Part shown: piece by piece, positions 16,982 through 26,154 of the stretch
Position numbering within the stretch: the first letter of the stretch is position 1
Layout of the letters: each line of letters opens with the position of its first letter
NCBI GenBank assembly: GCA_022823665.1
Contig: JAJEHN010000008.1
Coordinates: 193,847 to 257,846, forward strand
Reading direction: 5' to 3'
DNA length: 64,000 bases
Origin: Thermoanaerobaculia bacterium
GTDB taxonomy: Bacteria > Acidobacteriota > Thermoanaerobaculia > Multivoradales > Multivoraceae
The notes under the pieces: model-generated
The model's input: only the letters and a program-made list of their open reading frames with translations
What the model was told of the DNA's origin: nothing
Databases searched by the model: none
Program-made: the position numbers and the translations under genes

Positions 16982-19915
16982 CTAGTTGAACGGCCGGAAC
17001 CGAAGCTGTATGCCCGCTTCGCGGGGCGGCGTCAAGAAGCCGATCGCGGGGACGCCCCCGTTACCGGAGATCGGCAGGTACTCGAGAACCGCGACCTCGT
17101 CCATGATGTTCTTGAGGAACAACGAGATCGACCACCTGTCGCTCGGAGCGCTCCAGGTGCCGCCCACGTCGAACCGGTCGAATGCCGGCAGCTCCCAGAT
17201 GTCGACGTTGCCGATGCTGGGATAGGCAGGATCGGTGTAGGTGTAGGTCGCCTGGAACGAGAGGTGGCCCGCGGAAACGAGCGGCTTGAACCAGGTCGCC
17301 GTCAGCGCCAGCTTGTTCGTCGGCTGCTTCGGCAACCGGTTCCCGGTCTGATCCGTCGGCAAGTCGTACTCGCTGGTGGCCGGCTCGCCGGTGTCGAAGT
17401 TGATGTAGTTCCAGATCGCCGTCTGGGCGTCGGGGTGGCCGTCGATCACCGAGGAGTGCCGACCGATCTCCGAGTCCTGCCAGGCATAGAAGCCCCGAAG
17501 CCCGAAAGAGCCGATCCGGTAGCTGAACTCGAAGTCCACGCCCTGAATCGTCGTGTCGGGAATGTTCGCCGTGTACTCGACGAGCGGCGTCGACGAGTAG
17601 ATCGAGATCGGAATGTCCACACCCGGCGGCGGCGCCTGCGTGGCGGCGAGCTGGTAGTTGTCGAACTGGTTGTACCAGAGGCCGGCCGAGAGCTGCAGGC
17701 GGGAGTCGAGGAAGAAGCCCTTCGCCCCGAGTTCGTAGTTCACCAGCGTTTCTTCCTCGATGTACGGGGGCACCTGGCCCGGCAGACCGATGTTGAAGCC
17801 GCCGGAACGGAAGCCCGTGGAAACCCGGCCGTACACCAGATGGCCGGCATCCGTCGTGTGCTCCAGAGCGAGGTGGCCGATCGGCCGCGACCAGGTCTGA
17901 GGGTAGGGGTTGCCCTCGCCTGAAAGCGCGATCGTGACCGGGGCGCCTCCCAGAGCCAGCGTGAAGAACCCGCCCTGGTCTTCGGGCTTCTGCTCCTTCT
18001 TGTCTTCGGTGTAGCGGATGCCGCCGGAGAGAGCCCAACTGTCGTTGAACCGGTAGTCGGCACTGAAGAACGCGGCCTCGGTCCAGTTCTTGCCCCTGTT
18101 GAAGAAGCTGAGCAGATGGCTGAGATCGTCGCCCTCCGGGCAGTACCAGTAGAGCCCTTCCTCGTCGCCCGCCGGGTCGCTCGTGCCGATCCCGAATCCC
18201 TCGACGACCTTGATCAGGACATCCTGACAGTTGTTGGCCTCGACGAAACCATAGATCGGCGAGGCCCTCCGGGCCTGCTCATCGGCCGTCCCGAAGCGGT
18301 ACGGGATCTGCAAGTCATGGCGATGGATCGTCCCGGACCTCTGGTTGTCGTACATGAACAACCCGCCGATGAAGTTGAAGTCCCCCGCGTAGCTCGACCT
18401 GAACAGGAGTTCCTGCGAGTTCTCCTCGTACTCGAACGGAAGGTCGTAGAACGAGTTCGAGAACTGCACCGTGCCGTCGGGACACAGGCCGTCCCAGCGC
18501 CCCACCGTGCAGGTCGTCAGCGTGTGGTCCAGCGAGTTCGGGTCGCCGCCGATTCCCGGATCGCCCGGCGGCGTGTTGATCGGCACCCGATTCGTGTAAT
18601 CGGCGTCCCGGAGCGCGCGCTGCACCGTTTCGCCGCTGCTCGCGTTGAAGCTGATGCCGAGGGACCTGGAAACCTGCCAGTCGGCCCGGAGTACGCCGAA
18701 GTCGCTCTCGCTCTCGTTGCTTCCGGGGTAGTTGAACGCCACCCTGTTCCGGATCTCGCCGGGGCAGTTCCATGCGGGGAGATCGAAGCCACAGCTCGGA
18801 TCGAGAGCCGGATTGGGCGTCTCCCAGAGGTAGTAGCGGTCCCGGGAGTAGCCGGCGATCGTCCGGTCCACGTTCGAGAGCTGTACGAAGCCGCGCGGCG
18901 TCCCGTTGTCCTCCACGTTAGACCAACGCACCCGCGCGGAGAAGCGATCGGTCTCGGCGCGAAGCTGCGGCGAGTAGAAAGTCTGATCGGGCGCGTCATG
19001 GTCGCCGCCCGCCCCGACGTTCTCCTGCCTGCCGTCGCCCGTGTGGTTTCCGGCCGTCAGGCGGAAGCTGAACGGACTGTCGCCGAGCGGGCCGCCGAGC
19101 GCGCCGTTCAGGCGCTGCTGCGAGATGTCGGTGACCTCCCCCATCAGCTCGGCATCCCAGTGATCCGTCGGGCCCTTGGTGACCACGTTGATCGCTCCCG
19201 CGATGGAGTTGCGGCCGTTCAGGGTTCCCTGCGGTCCACGGGCCACCTCGACCCGTTCGAGGTCGAAGCCGCCGCCGGGCGTCGTGCCGTAGACGCCCAG
19301 CGTATAGGCGCCGTCGACGTAGGTGGCGACGGCATAGTCGGCCTGGTCGTACTGGGCGTTCCTCGTGCCGATACCGCGGATGACCGTTCCCTGGCCCTGC
19401 TGCTCGATCTCGTCTCCGAACTGGAGGCCCGGAACCAGGTTCTGCAGATCCGTCCTCTCCTGGATCACGAGATCTTCGAGGATGCTCGAGTCGAAGGCGG
19501 TGATCGTCATCGGCACTTCCATGACGTTCTCCTCGACCCGCTCCGCCGTGACCATGACCGTGCCGTGGTAGGCGGGGCGAATCTCGAAGGACGCCGTGGC
19601 GCCGCTCGCGGTCACGTTGACCGTCTGGCTCGCGGACTGAAACCCGTCCAGGCTGACGGTCGCCGTGTAGGCGCCCGCCGCGACGCCCGAGATCGAGAAC
19701 GCGCCGTCGGCGCCGCTCATGGCGGAACCCGCCTCGCTGCCGTCCGCGCCCTCCAGACTGACCATCGCGCCGGGGACGGGGTCCCCGTTCGTGTCGCTGA
19801 CCGTTCCAGAGACGCTGCCGTCCTGCGCCCAGGCGGACACCGTCAGGAATGCCAGCGCGAGAAGAAGTGTCAGGACCTTGGCGGTCCTCGATACGGCTCC
19901 GGTTCTGCTATCCAT
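16982..19915 (-). CDS. TonB-dependent outer-membrane receptor
   Basis: 977 aa from the ATG at 19915, which is preceded by AGGAGGGAGAA; the ORF track's longer start lacks a signal peptide. Order: signal peptide (VLTLLLALAFLTVSAWAQ), a carboxypeptidase regulatory-like beta-sandwich (GSVSGTVSDTNGDPVPGAMV, about 25-110), plug domain (TVMVTAERVEENVMEVPMTI, DLQNLVPGLQFGDE, VEVARGPQGTLNGRNSIAGAINV), then a 22-strand barrel ending with aromatic RFRPFN. It imports a scarce ligand using TonB energy. It is first in an operon with a Fes-like esterase, two ABC subunits and a WD40 protein, and divergent from the ADP-ribosylglycohydrolase gene. The ligand is not determined. Confidence 0.95.
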   Translation of the reverse strand: MDSRTGAVSRTAKVLTLLLALAFLTVSAWAQDGSVSGTVSDTNGDPVPGAMVSLEGADGSEAGSAMSGADGAFSISGVAAGAYTATVSLDGFQSASQTVNVTASGATASFEIRPAYHGTVMVTAERVEENVMEVPMTITAFDSSILEDLVIQERTDLQNLVPGLQFGDEIEQQGQGTVIRGIGTRNAQYDQADYAVATYVDGAYTLGVYGTTPGGGFDLERVEVARGPQGTLNGRNSIAGAINVVTKGPTDHWDAELMGEVTDISQQRLNGALGGPLGDSPFSFRLTAGNHTGDGRQENVGAGGDHDAPDQTFYSPQLRAETDRFSARVRWSNVEDNGTPRGFVQLSNVDRTIAGYSRDRYYLWETPNPALDPSCGFDLPAWNCPGEIRNRVAFNYPGSNESESDFGVLRADWQVSRSLGISFNASSGETVQRALRDADYTNRVPINTPPGDPGIGGDPNSLDHTLTTCTVGRWDGLCPDGTVQFSNSFYDLPFEYEENSQELLFRSSYAGDFNFIGGLFMYDNQRSGTIHRHDLQIPYRFGTADEQARRASPIYGFVEANNCQDVLIKVVEGFGIGTSDPAGDEEGLYWYCPEGDDLSHLLSFFNRGKNWTEAAFFSADYRFNDSWALSGGIRYTEDKKEQKPEDQGGFFTLALGGAPVTIALSGEGNPYPQTWSRPIGHLALEHTTDAGHLVYGRVSTGFRSGGFNIGLPGQVPPYIEEETLVNYELGAKGFFLDSRLQLSAGLWYNQFDNYQLAATQAPPPGVDIPISIYSSTPLVEYTANIPDTTIQGVDFEFSYRIGSFGLRGFYAWQDSEIGRHSSVIDGHPDAQTAIWNYINFDTGEPATSEYDLPTDQTGNRLPKQPTNKLALTATWFKPLVSAGHLSFQATYTYTDPAYPSIGNVDIWELPAFDRFDVGGTWSAPSDRWSISLFLKNIMDEVAVLEYLPISGNGGVPAIGFLTPPREAGIQLRFRPFN

Positions 19916-20037
19916 GGCGGTTCTCCCTCCTGGTTGGGTGTCGTCGACGGCGCGCCGGCGAGCTGGCTCTTGATCCGCTGAACATGATACACCGTTCAAG
20001 GTTCCACGTCGTAACTCGGCGCCGAAGATCCAACACG

Positions 20038-22113
20038 ATGAACATGCCTCTACCTCAGGACTACGCGGAGCGCGTCTACGCCGGCGTCCTCGGCAAGGTC
20101 ATCGGCGTGTACCTCGGCCGCCCCTTCGAGGGCTGGCCCTACGAGTGGATCCGGAAGCGGCTGGGCGACATCGAGTACTACGTCCACGAACGGCTCGACG
20201 TGCCCCTGATCGTCACCGACGACGACATCACGGGCACCTTCACCTTCCTGCGGGCGCTGGAGGATCACGGCTCCGGCGCCGACCTCAGCCCGCGCGAAGT
20301 GGGCGAGACCTGGCTCAACTACCTGATCCGGGAGCGGACGGTGCTGTGGTGGGGCGGTCTCGGCAACTCCACCGAGCACACGGCCTACCTTCGTCTCAAG
20401 AGCGGGATCGAGGCGCCCGCAAGCGGCTCGATGGAGCTGAACGGCAAGGTCGTGGCCGAGCAGATCGGCGCGCAGATCTTCATCGACGGCTGGGCGATGG
20501 TCGCCCCGGGCGATCCGGACCTGGCCGTCCGCCTGGCCACCGCCGCCGCGCGGGTGAGCCACGATGGCGAGGCGGTGTACGGCGCCCGCGTCCTCGCCGC
20601 GATGGAGTCGATGGCGTTCGTCGAGCGGGACACGGACACGCTCCTGGACGCCGCCCTCGCCTACATCCCGCCGGACTCGGTGATCGCCCGGATGATCGGC
20701 GACCTCCGCCGCTGGCACGCCGCGGACGGCGACTGGCGCGCCAACCGGGAGAGGCTCGCCGAGCGTTACGGCTACGACAAGTACGGCGGCAACTGCCACA
20801 TGGTCCCCAACCACGGCCTGATCATCCTGGCGCTGCTGCACGGCGAGAGCGACTTCGCCGAGACGCTGAAGATCGTGAACACCTGCGGTTGGGACACCGA
20901 CTGCAACTCGGGCAACGTCGGCTGTCTCCTGGGGATCAAGGAGGGTCTGGCCGGGATCGAGGCCGGGCTGGAGAAGGGTCTCGACTGGCGCGGGCCGGTG
21001 GCCGACCGCATCTACCTGCCGACGGCCGACGGCGGCCGGGCGATCAGCGACTGCGGCCATGAAGCGCTTCAGATCGTCAACATGGGGCGCAGCCTGGCCG
21101 GCCAGGACGCGCTGGCGCCGAAGGACGGCGCGCAGTTCCACTTCGCCTTCCCAGGCTCGGTCCAGGGCTTCCAGGTCGCCGCCGGTGAGGCCGAGATCGC
21201 GAACGTAGCCCTGCCGGCCGGCGAACGCGCCCTGCGCATCGACGCCGCGAGCGAGGCTCGCGTCGGATCCCCCGTCTTCATCCCCTCACTGGAGACGGCG
21301 AAGTGGTTCGAGGGCCGCGTCTATCCGCTGATGGCTTCGCCGCGGATCTTCCCCGGCCAGACCGTCCAAGCGACCCTCAGCGCCGGAGCGGACAGCGCCC
21401 GGGCCAACATCTATCTCGGCTACTACGGCGAGGACGACGAGACAGCCGCCTTCGACGGCGACACCGTGGAGCTCGAGCCCGGCGAGAGCAGGCGCGTGTC
21501 GTTCACCGTCCCGGCCCTGCCCGGTCCGATCTTCTCGGCCGGCGTGCGGGTCCCCGGCCGGACGGGCACCGTCTTCCTGGAGGCGCTCAAGTGGTCCGGC
21601 GCGCCGGCGTTCCGTCTCGAGCGTTCAACCCACCGCGGCACGATGTGGCGCCGCGCCTGGGTCAACGGCGTCGACCTGCTGACCAAGGGAATCGAGATGT
21701 TCCGGCTGGTCCAGAACGCCGGCATGGGCCTGCTGATCCAGGGAACCCGCGAGTGGCGGGACTACTCGGTGACCGCCGACGTAACGCCCCATCTCGTAAA
21801 GCGAGCCGGCGTCGCCGCCCGGGTCCAGGGTCTCACCCGCTTCTACGGCCTGCTCCTCGCTCCCGGGAACCGCGTGCAGCTCGTGCGGATGGTGCACGGC
21901 GAAGAGGTGCTGGCGGAAACCGACTTCGAGTGGCGGCTTGGCGAGCCCCATGAACTGACGCTTGAGGCCTGTGGCGACCGAATCGCCGGCAAGGTGGACG
22001 GCGCTACGCTCGTCGAAGCCACCGACGACGCCCTCGACTGCGGCGCCATCGGCCTGGTCGTCGAAGAAGGGCGGCTCGGCATCGACCGCGTGGAGGTCGT
22101 CCCCGTCGCATAA
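20038..22113 (+). CDS. ADP-ribosylglycohydrolase family protein with C-terminal beta domains
   Basis: The coding start is ATG at 20038 (MNMPLPQDYAERVYAGVLGKVIG); the ORF track extends into antisense of the receptor gene. 691 aa. Residues 1-360 form an ADP-ribosylglycohydrolase fold with metal-binding TDDDITGT and GWDTDCNSGN, plus the typical GVYLGRPFEGW. The C-terminal about 300 residues contain a beta-sandwich and a LamG/DUF1080-like module (GLLIQGTREWRDYSVTADV, FYGLLLAPGNRVQLVRM) found in sugar-binding proteins. This architecture suggests a carbohydrate or nucleoside hydrolase rather than a protein de-ADP-ribosylase (inference). No signal peptide is visible. Confidence 0.85.
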   Translation: MNMPLPQDYAERVYAGVLGKVIGVYLGRPFEGWPYEWIRKRLGDIEYYVHERLDVPLIVTDDDITGTFTFLRALEDHGSGADLSPREVGETWLNYLIRERTVLWWGGLGNSTEHTAYLRLKSGIEAPASGSMELNGKVVAEQIGAQIFIDGWAMVAPGDPDLAVRLATAAARVSHDGEAVYGARVLAAMESMAFVERDTDTLLDAALAYIPPDSVIARMIGDLRRWHAADGDWRANRERLAERYGYDKYGGNCHMVPNHGLIILALLHGESDFAETLKIVNTCGWDTDCNSGNVGCLLGIKEGLAGIEAGLEKGLDWRGPVADRIYLPTADGGRAISDCGHEALQIVNMGRSLAGQDALAPKDGAQFHFAFPGSVQGFQVAAGEAEIANVALPAGERALRIDAASEARVGSPVFIPSLETAKWFEGRVYPLMASPRIFPGQTVQATLSAGADSARANIYLGYYGEDDETAAFDGDTVELEPGESRRVSFTVPALPGPIFSAGVRVPGRTGTVFLEALKWSGAPAFRLERSTHRGTMWRRAWVNGVDLLTKGIEMFRLVQNAGMGLLIQGTREWRDYSVTADVTPHLVKRAGVAARVQGLTRFYGLLLAPGNRVQLVRMVHGEEVLAETDFEWRLGEPHELTLEACGDRIAGKVDGATLVEATDDALDCGAIGLVVEEGRLGIDRVEVVPVA

Positions 22114-22191
22114 ACTGAGTCAACACTCATGATCTCACGGTATAGTGAGCCCAAGTCGCCAGAGCCCCAAACAAACCAAGGCGAGCCGCCC

Positions 22192-23769
22192 ATGAACCAG
22201 AGAGCACTCCGCATCCCGACCGCGACCCTCTTCCTTGCAGCCGCGCTGGCCGCCACTCTCGTCGCGACATCCCCGGCCGCCGCCGACGCGCCGACCTACA
22301 CGCGCGACGTGGCGCCAATCTTCTTCAGCAACTGTGTCCAGTGCCACCGGACCGGCGAGGTCGCCCCGATGTCGCTGATGACCTACAGGGAGGCCCGGCC
22401 CTGGGCCCGCTCGATCGCCCGCGCCGTCGAGAACCGCGACATGCCGCCGTGGAGCGGCGAGTCCGAGAACCACGTCTGGTCGAACGACCTGTCGCTGACC
22501 GACAGTGAGATCGAGACGATCGTCAACTGGGCGAAGGGCGGCGCCCCGCAGGGCGACCCCGCCGACCTGCCCGAGGCGCCGACCTTCCCGAAGGGCTGGA
22601 GGCTCGGCGAGCCCGATTTCGTCGTCACGCTCGACAGCATCGAGGTTCCGGCTGAGGGCGAAGACATCTTCCCGCAGCAGATCGTCGAGGTCGACCTCGG
22701 CGAGCCGCGCTGGGTCCGGGCCATCGAGTTCCTGCCGGAGGACTCCCGCGTCACCCATCACTTCCTGACGACCTACGTGAGCGAGCTGAACGAGGGCGAC
22801 CCCGCCGCCTCCGGCGTTCTCGGCATCTGGACGGCCGGCATGCCGCCGTACGTCTTCCCGGACGGCGTCGGCCGCCGCTTCGGCTCGAAGATCCGCATCA
22901 TCGTCGATCAGCACTACCACCCGATCGGCGAAGCGACCCGTGACGCCTCGCGGATCGGCCTCCACTTCGGCGAGGGCGAGCTCGAGAAGGAAGTCATCAC
23001 GATCCCGGTGACGAACACCGGCCTGCGTATCCCGCCGGGCGCCGGCCACCACGCCGAGAACGCCCACTACCTGTTCGACAAGGACGTGCAGATCCTCGCC
23101 TTCAGCCCGCACATGCACGTCCGCGGCAAGGCGATGAGCTACGAGGTCACCTACCCCGACGGCTCGAAGGAGATGCTGCTCGACGTACCGAAGTACGACT
23201 ACAACTGGCAGTGGCTCTACTACCCGACGAGGCCGATCGACATTCCGGCCGGCAGCCGCCTCGACGTCACCGCCGTCTGGGACAACTCCGAGGACAATCC
23301 GGCCAACCCGGACCCGACGAAGGAGATCATCTACCGCGGCGACACGTTCAGCGAGATGTTCAACGGCTTCATCGAGGTCACCCGGAAGGAAGGCGTCCTT
23401 TTCGAGCAGCAGAACCAGAGGGAGCAGATCCTCGACCTCCTGGCGCTGCACCCGGCGAAGGACTCCTACGTGTCCGGTGCCTTCATGGGCTTCCACGTTC
23501 CCCGTGAGGGCGAGGGCTGGCTCTACATGGGCGGCATCTACTCCATCGTCCTCGACGACTTCGAGTGGCAGGGCGACGAGCTGAAGATCACGACGCAGTT
23601 CCCCACGCTCAATGCGAGCGCCACGACCACCGTCATCGAGGGCTCGCTCAACGAGCAGGGGCAACTCCAGGGAACGGTCACGATCGGCGCGGACACGGAT
23701 CAGCCGCAACGGATGCCACTGTTCGCCGAGCCGGTCGGAGGCGGGACGGCGTCATCCGCGGGGCCCTGA
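22192..23769 (+). CDS. Cytochrome c fused to copper monooxygenase-like domain
   Basis: 525 aa from ATG 22192, with AAGGCGAG upstream; the track's earlier start adds 21 residues before the signal peptide. After the signal peptide comes a haem c site CVQCH (48-52) with a candidate Met ligand at 60 (GEVAPM), then MPPW. The remainder resembles copper type II ascorbate-dependent monooxygenases (PHM/DBH family), with HHF, QHYHP and HMHVRGK as copper ligands. Such fusions are common in Acidobacteriota and Planctomycetota; their substrate is unknown. It is likely periplasmic, receiving or passing electrons through the haem. The downstream dehydratase-like gene overlaps its stop. Confidence 0.85.
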   Translation: MNQRALRIPTATLFLAAALAATLVATSPAAADAPTYTRDVAPIFFSNCVQCHRTGEVAPMSLMTYREARPWARSIARAVENRDMPPWSGESENHVWSNDLSLTDSEIETIVNWAKGGAPQGDPADLPEAPTFPKGWRLGEPDFVVTLDSIEVPAEGEDIFPQQIVEVDLGEPRWVRAIEFLPEDSRVTHHFLTTYVSELNEGDPAASGVLGIWTAGMPPYVFPDGVGRRFGSKIRIIVDQHYHPIGEATRDASRIGLHFGEGELEKEVITIPVTNTGLRIPPGAGHHAENAHYLFDKDVQILAFSPHMHVRGKAMSYEVTYPDGSKEMLLDVPKYDYNWQWLYYPTRPIDIPAGSRLDVTAVWDNSEDNPANPDPTKEIIYRGDTFSEMFNGFIEVTRKEGVLFEQQNQREQILDLLALHPAKDSYVSGAFMGFHVPREGEGWLYMGGIYSIVLDDFEWQGDELKITTQFPTLNASATTTVIEGSLNEQGQLQGTVTIGADTDQPQRMPLFAEPVGGGTASSAGP

Positions 23770-24692
23770 TCAAGCCACTCCACATCGAAACGCCGCTGTT
23801 CGAGTCGCGGCCGCTGTCCGACCACGCCGGCCGGAGCGTCTGGCTGAAGCTCGACGCCTTGCAGCCGCCCGGCTCCTTCAAGATCCGGGGCATCGGCTTC
23901 GCCTGCCAGGAGTACGTGCGGCGGGGCGCCAGACGGCTGATCTCCTCGTCCGGCGGCAACGCGGGGATCGCGGTGGCCTACGCCGGGCGGCATCTCTCGG
24001 TGCCCGTGCTGATCGTCGTGCCGGAAACGACGAGCGAGAGGGCGAAGGCCCTGATCCGGCAGGAAGGCGCCGAAGTGGTCGTCCACGGGGATTCCTGGCA
24101 GGAAGCGAACGAACTCGCCATCTCGACGGTCGGGGAGTCGGACGTTCTGATTCATCCGTTCGACGACCCCCTCGTCTGGCGAGGCCATTCCACGCTGATC
24201 GACGAGGTCGCGCGGTCGGGGATCAAGCCCGGTGCCCTGGTCGTCTCAGTCGGCGGCGGTGGGCTGCTCTGCGGCCTCGTCGAGGGGATGAAGCAGAACG
24301 GCTGGGCCGACGTTCCGGTGATCGCGGTCGAAACGGAAGGCGCCGACTCCCTGGCCCAGTCGGTGCGGGCCGGCCGCAGGGTCGAACTGGCCGCCATCAC
24401 CAGCCTCGCCATCACGCTGGGGGCGAAGAAGATCTGCGAACGGGCGTTCGACTGCACCAGGGATCATCCGCTTCGGAGCGTCGTCGTGTCGGATCGGGCC
24501 GCGGTTTCGGCGTGCCAGCGGTTCCTCGACGACCACCGGCTGATCGTCGAGCCGGCCTGCGGCGCATCGCTTGCGGTCGTGTATGAGGGCGCGCCGGAGC
24601 TGGAGGACTTCGAGTCCGTTCTGGTCGTGGTTTGCGGCGGCGCGACGACGACTCTCGAACAGTTGAGAGAATGGGCTAATGGCAGCGCGTGA
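23766..24692 (+). CDS. Serine/threonine dehydratase-like PLP enzyme, probable CTG start
   Basis: Fold type II PLP enzyme close to L-serine dehydratase/threonine deaminase. PLP lysine in PPGSFKIRG (K39), SSSGGNAG substrate loop, and the phosphate-binding SVGGGGLLCG. The ORF track start (23565) reads out of frame through the preceding gene. Homologous N termini begin a few residues before PLHxxTPLxES, which here is LIKPLHIETPLFES. The first codon there is CTG at 23766, overlapping the previous stop (CTGA), and there is no ATG, GTG or TTG nearby. The product is 308 aa. Expected reaction: deamination of serine or threonine to a keto acid and ammonia. The exact substrate is uncertain. Confidence 0.85.
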   Translation: MIKPLHIETPLFESRPLSDHAGRSVWLKLDALQPPGSFKIRGIGFACQEYVRRGARRLISSSGGNAGIAVAYAGRHLSVPVLIVVPETTSERAKALIRQEGAEVVVHGDSWQEANELAISTVGESDVLIHPFDDPLVWRGHSTLIDEVARSGIKPGALVVSVGGGGLLCGLVEGMKQNGWADVPVIAVETEGADSLAQSVRAGRRVELAAITSLAITLGAKKICERAFDCTRDHPLRSVVVSDRAAVSACQRFLDDHRLIVEPACGASLAVVYEGAPELEDFESVLVVVCGGATTTLEQLREWANGSA

Positions 24693-26154
24693 CGGAGTCC
24701 TCCTGGCCGTCCTGGTGCTCGGCATCGGCTGCGCCGGTCCCGACGACTCGCCGGCGGGCGCCGAAGTCGGTGCCGACGACGCCGCTATCGACGCAATCTT
24801 CGCCTCCTGGGACAAGCCCGATTCACCCGGATGCGCGCTCGCCGTCGCGCGGAACGGCGACTTCGTCTACACCCGCGGCTACGGCTACGCCAACCTCGAC
24901 TACGACATTCCGGTCACGCCGCAGACGGTCTTCGACGTCGCCTCGGTGACCAAGCAGTTCGTCGCCGCCGTCGCCAATCTCCTCGCGCAGGAGGGCGCGG
25001 TTTCGCTCGACGACGACGTCCGCAAGTGGCTGCCGGAACTCCCCGAGTACGACCCGCCCATCACGCTGCGGCACCTGATCTTCCACACGGGCGGCCTTCG
25101 CGACTACCTGAACCTGTTCCCGCTCGCCGGCGCCGGCGACTACTACTCGGTGTCCCGCGAGCAGCTCCTGGCGATGATGTCGCGGCAACGCGCGCCCGTG
25201 TTCGCTCCCGGCGAGCGCTACGAGTACAGCAACACCGGCTACATGCTGCTGGCCCACGCCCTCGAACGGGCCGCCGGCAAGTCGATCGGCGAGCTGGCGC
25301 GGGAGCGGATCTTCGAGCCGCTGGGGATGGACGGCAGCCTGATGTACGAGAACCGCGAGCGGATCATCCCGCGGCGCGCAACCGGATACAACCGCGACGA
25401 CGACGGCGGGCTGCGGGTCGTCCACAACTACAACTTCGAGATCGCCGGCGACGGACAGCTCTACACGACGGTGGAGGACCTGCTGCGCTGGGACGACTAC
25501 CTGCACGGCGAGGACAAGCCGGCGATCCACGAGTCGATGCTGACCGAGGGGACACTCAACGACGGCGAACCGATCGGCTACGCCCACGGCATCACTCCCG
25601 GCGAGTATCGGGGCCTGCGCACCGTGGGGCACAGCGGGCATTCGTGGGGGTTCCTGACCGAGCTCAGACGGTACGTGGAACCGGCTCTCGCGATCGCGGT
25701 TTCCTGCAACGCCGAGTACGGGGATCCCGGCGAGCTGGCGCGGCGCGTCGCCGATCACTACCTCGCGGATCAGCTCGGGCCCGAAGAAAGCGACGAAGAG
25801 GAGGAGAATGCCAACGAGGACCAGGACGACGACGCTCCCGTTTCGTCCCTGCCATCTGCCGAGCTGGCCCCGTTCACGGGCAGCTTCTTCTCCGCCGAAC
25901 TCGACGCCACCTACCGGTTCGCCGTGACGGACGGCGGACTCGTGGTGCGGGTCGAGCAGCAGCCCGCGCTTGAAGTGCAACCGGTTGCCGAAGATGCGTT
26001 CCGGGTCGAGTTCGAGAGTCGCGGCTGGGCCGCGTCGCCGGCACGGCTGGAGTTCCAGCGCGATGGGACAGGCTCAGTCACCGGGTTCAGTCTCAGTTCG
26101 GGCTCGGAGCGGGGGCTGATGTTCGAGAGGCAGCCGTCGCTGGAGGTTCGATGA
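24679..26154 (+). CDS. Class C beta-lactamase-family serine hydrolase, lipoprotein
   Basis: 491 aa with lipobox LGIGC (Cys18). The beta-lactamase/transpeptidase domain has SVTK (S89, K92; the SxxK nucleophile), YSN (183-185) and a late HSGHSWG in place of KTG. There follows an acidic linker (EESDEEEENANEDQDDD) and a C-terminal beta-barrel-like domain (about 390-491), as in the AmpC-like esterase/D-aminopeptidase group. Role: a periplasmic esterase or D-amino-acid peptidase is more likely than antibiotic resistance. It starts 14 nt inside the dehydratase gene and ends overlapping the D-aminoacylase-like gene, so the three may process D-amino-acid or wall-derived compounds together (inference). 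Confidence 0.9.
   Translation: MAARDGVLLAVLVLGIGCAGPDDSPAGAEVGADDAAIDAIFASWDKPDSPGCALAVARNGDFVYTRGYGYANLDYDIPVTPQTVFDVASVTKQFVAAVANLLAQEGAVSLDDDVRKWLPELPEYDPPITLRHLIFHTGGLRDYLNLFPLAGAGDYYSVSREQLLAMMSRQRAPVFAPGERYEYSNTGYMLLAHALERAAGKSIGELARERIFEPLGMDGSLMYENRERIIPRRATGYNRDDDGGLRVVHNYNFEIAGDGQLYTTVEDLLRWDDYLHGEDKPAIHESMLTEGTLNDGEPIGYAHGITPGEYRGLRTVGHSGHSWGFLTELRRYVEPALAIAVSCNAEYGDPGELARRVADHYLADQLGPEESDEEEENANEDQDDDAPVSSLPSAELAPFTGSFFSAELDATYRFAVTDGGLVVRVEQQPALEVQPVAEDAFRVEFESRGWAASPARLEFQRDGTGSVTGFSLSSGSERGLMFERQPSLEVR

Noticed and set aside
24679-26154. Antibiotic-resistance beta-lactamase
   Set aside because: It has SxxK and YxN but lacks KTG and carries an extra C-terminal domain, as in esterase or D-aminopeptidase relatives; it lies in a catabolic gene run.
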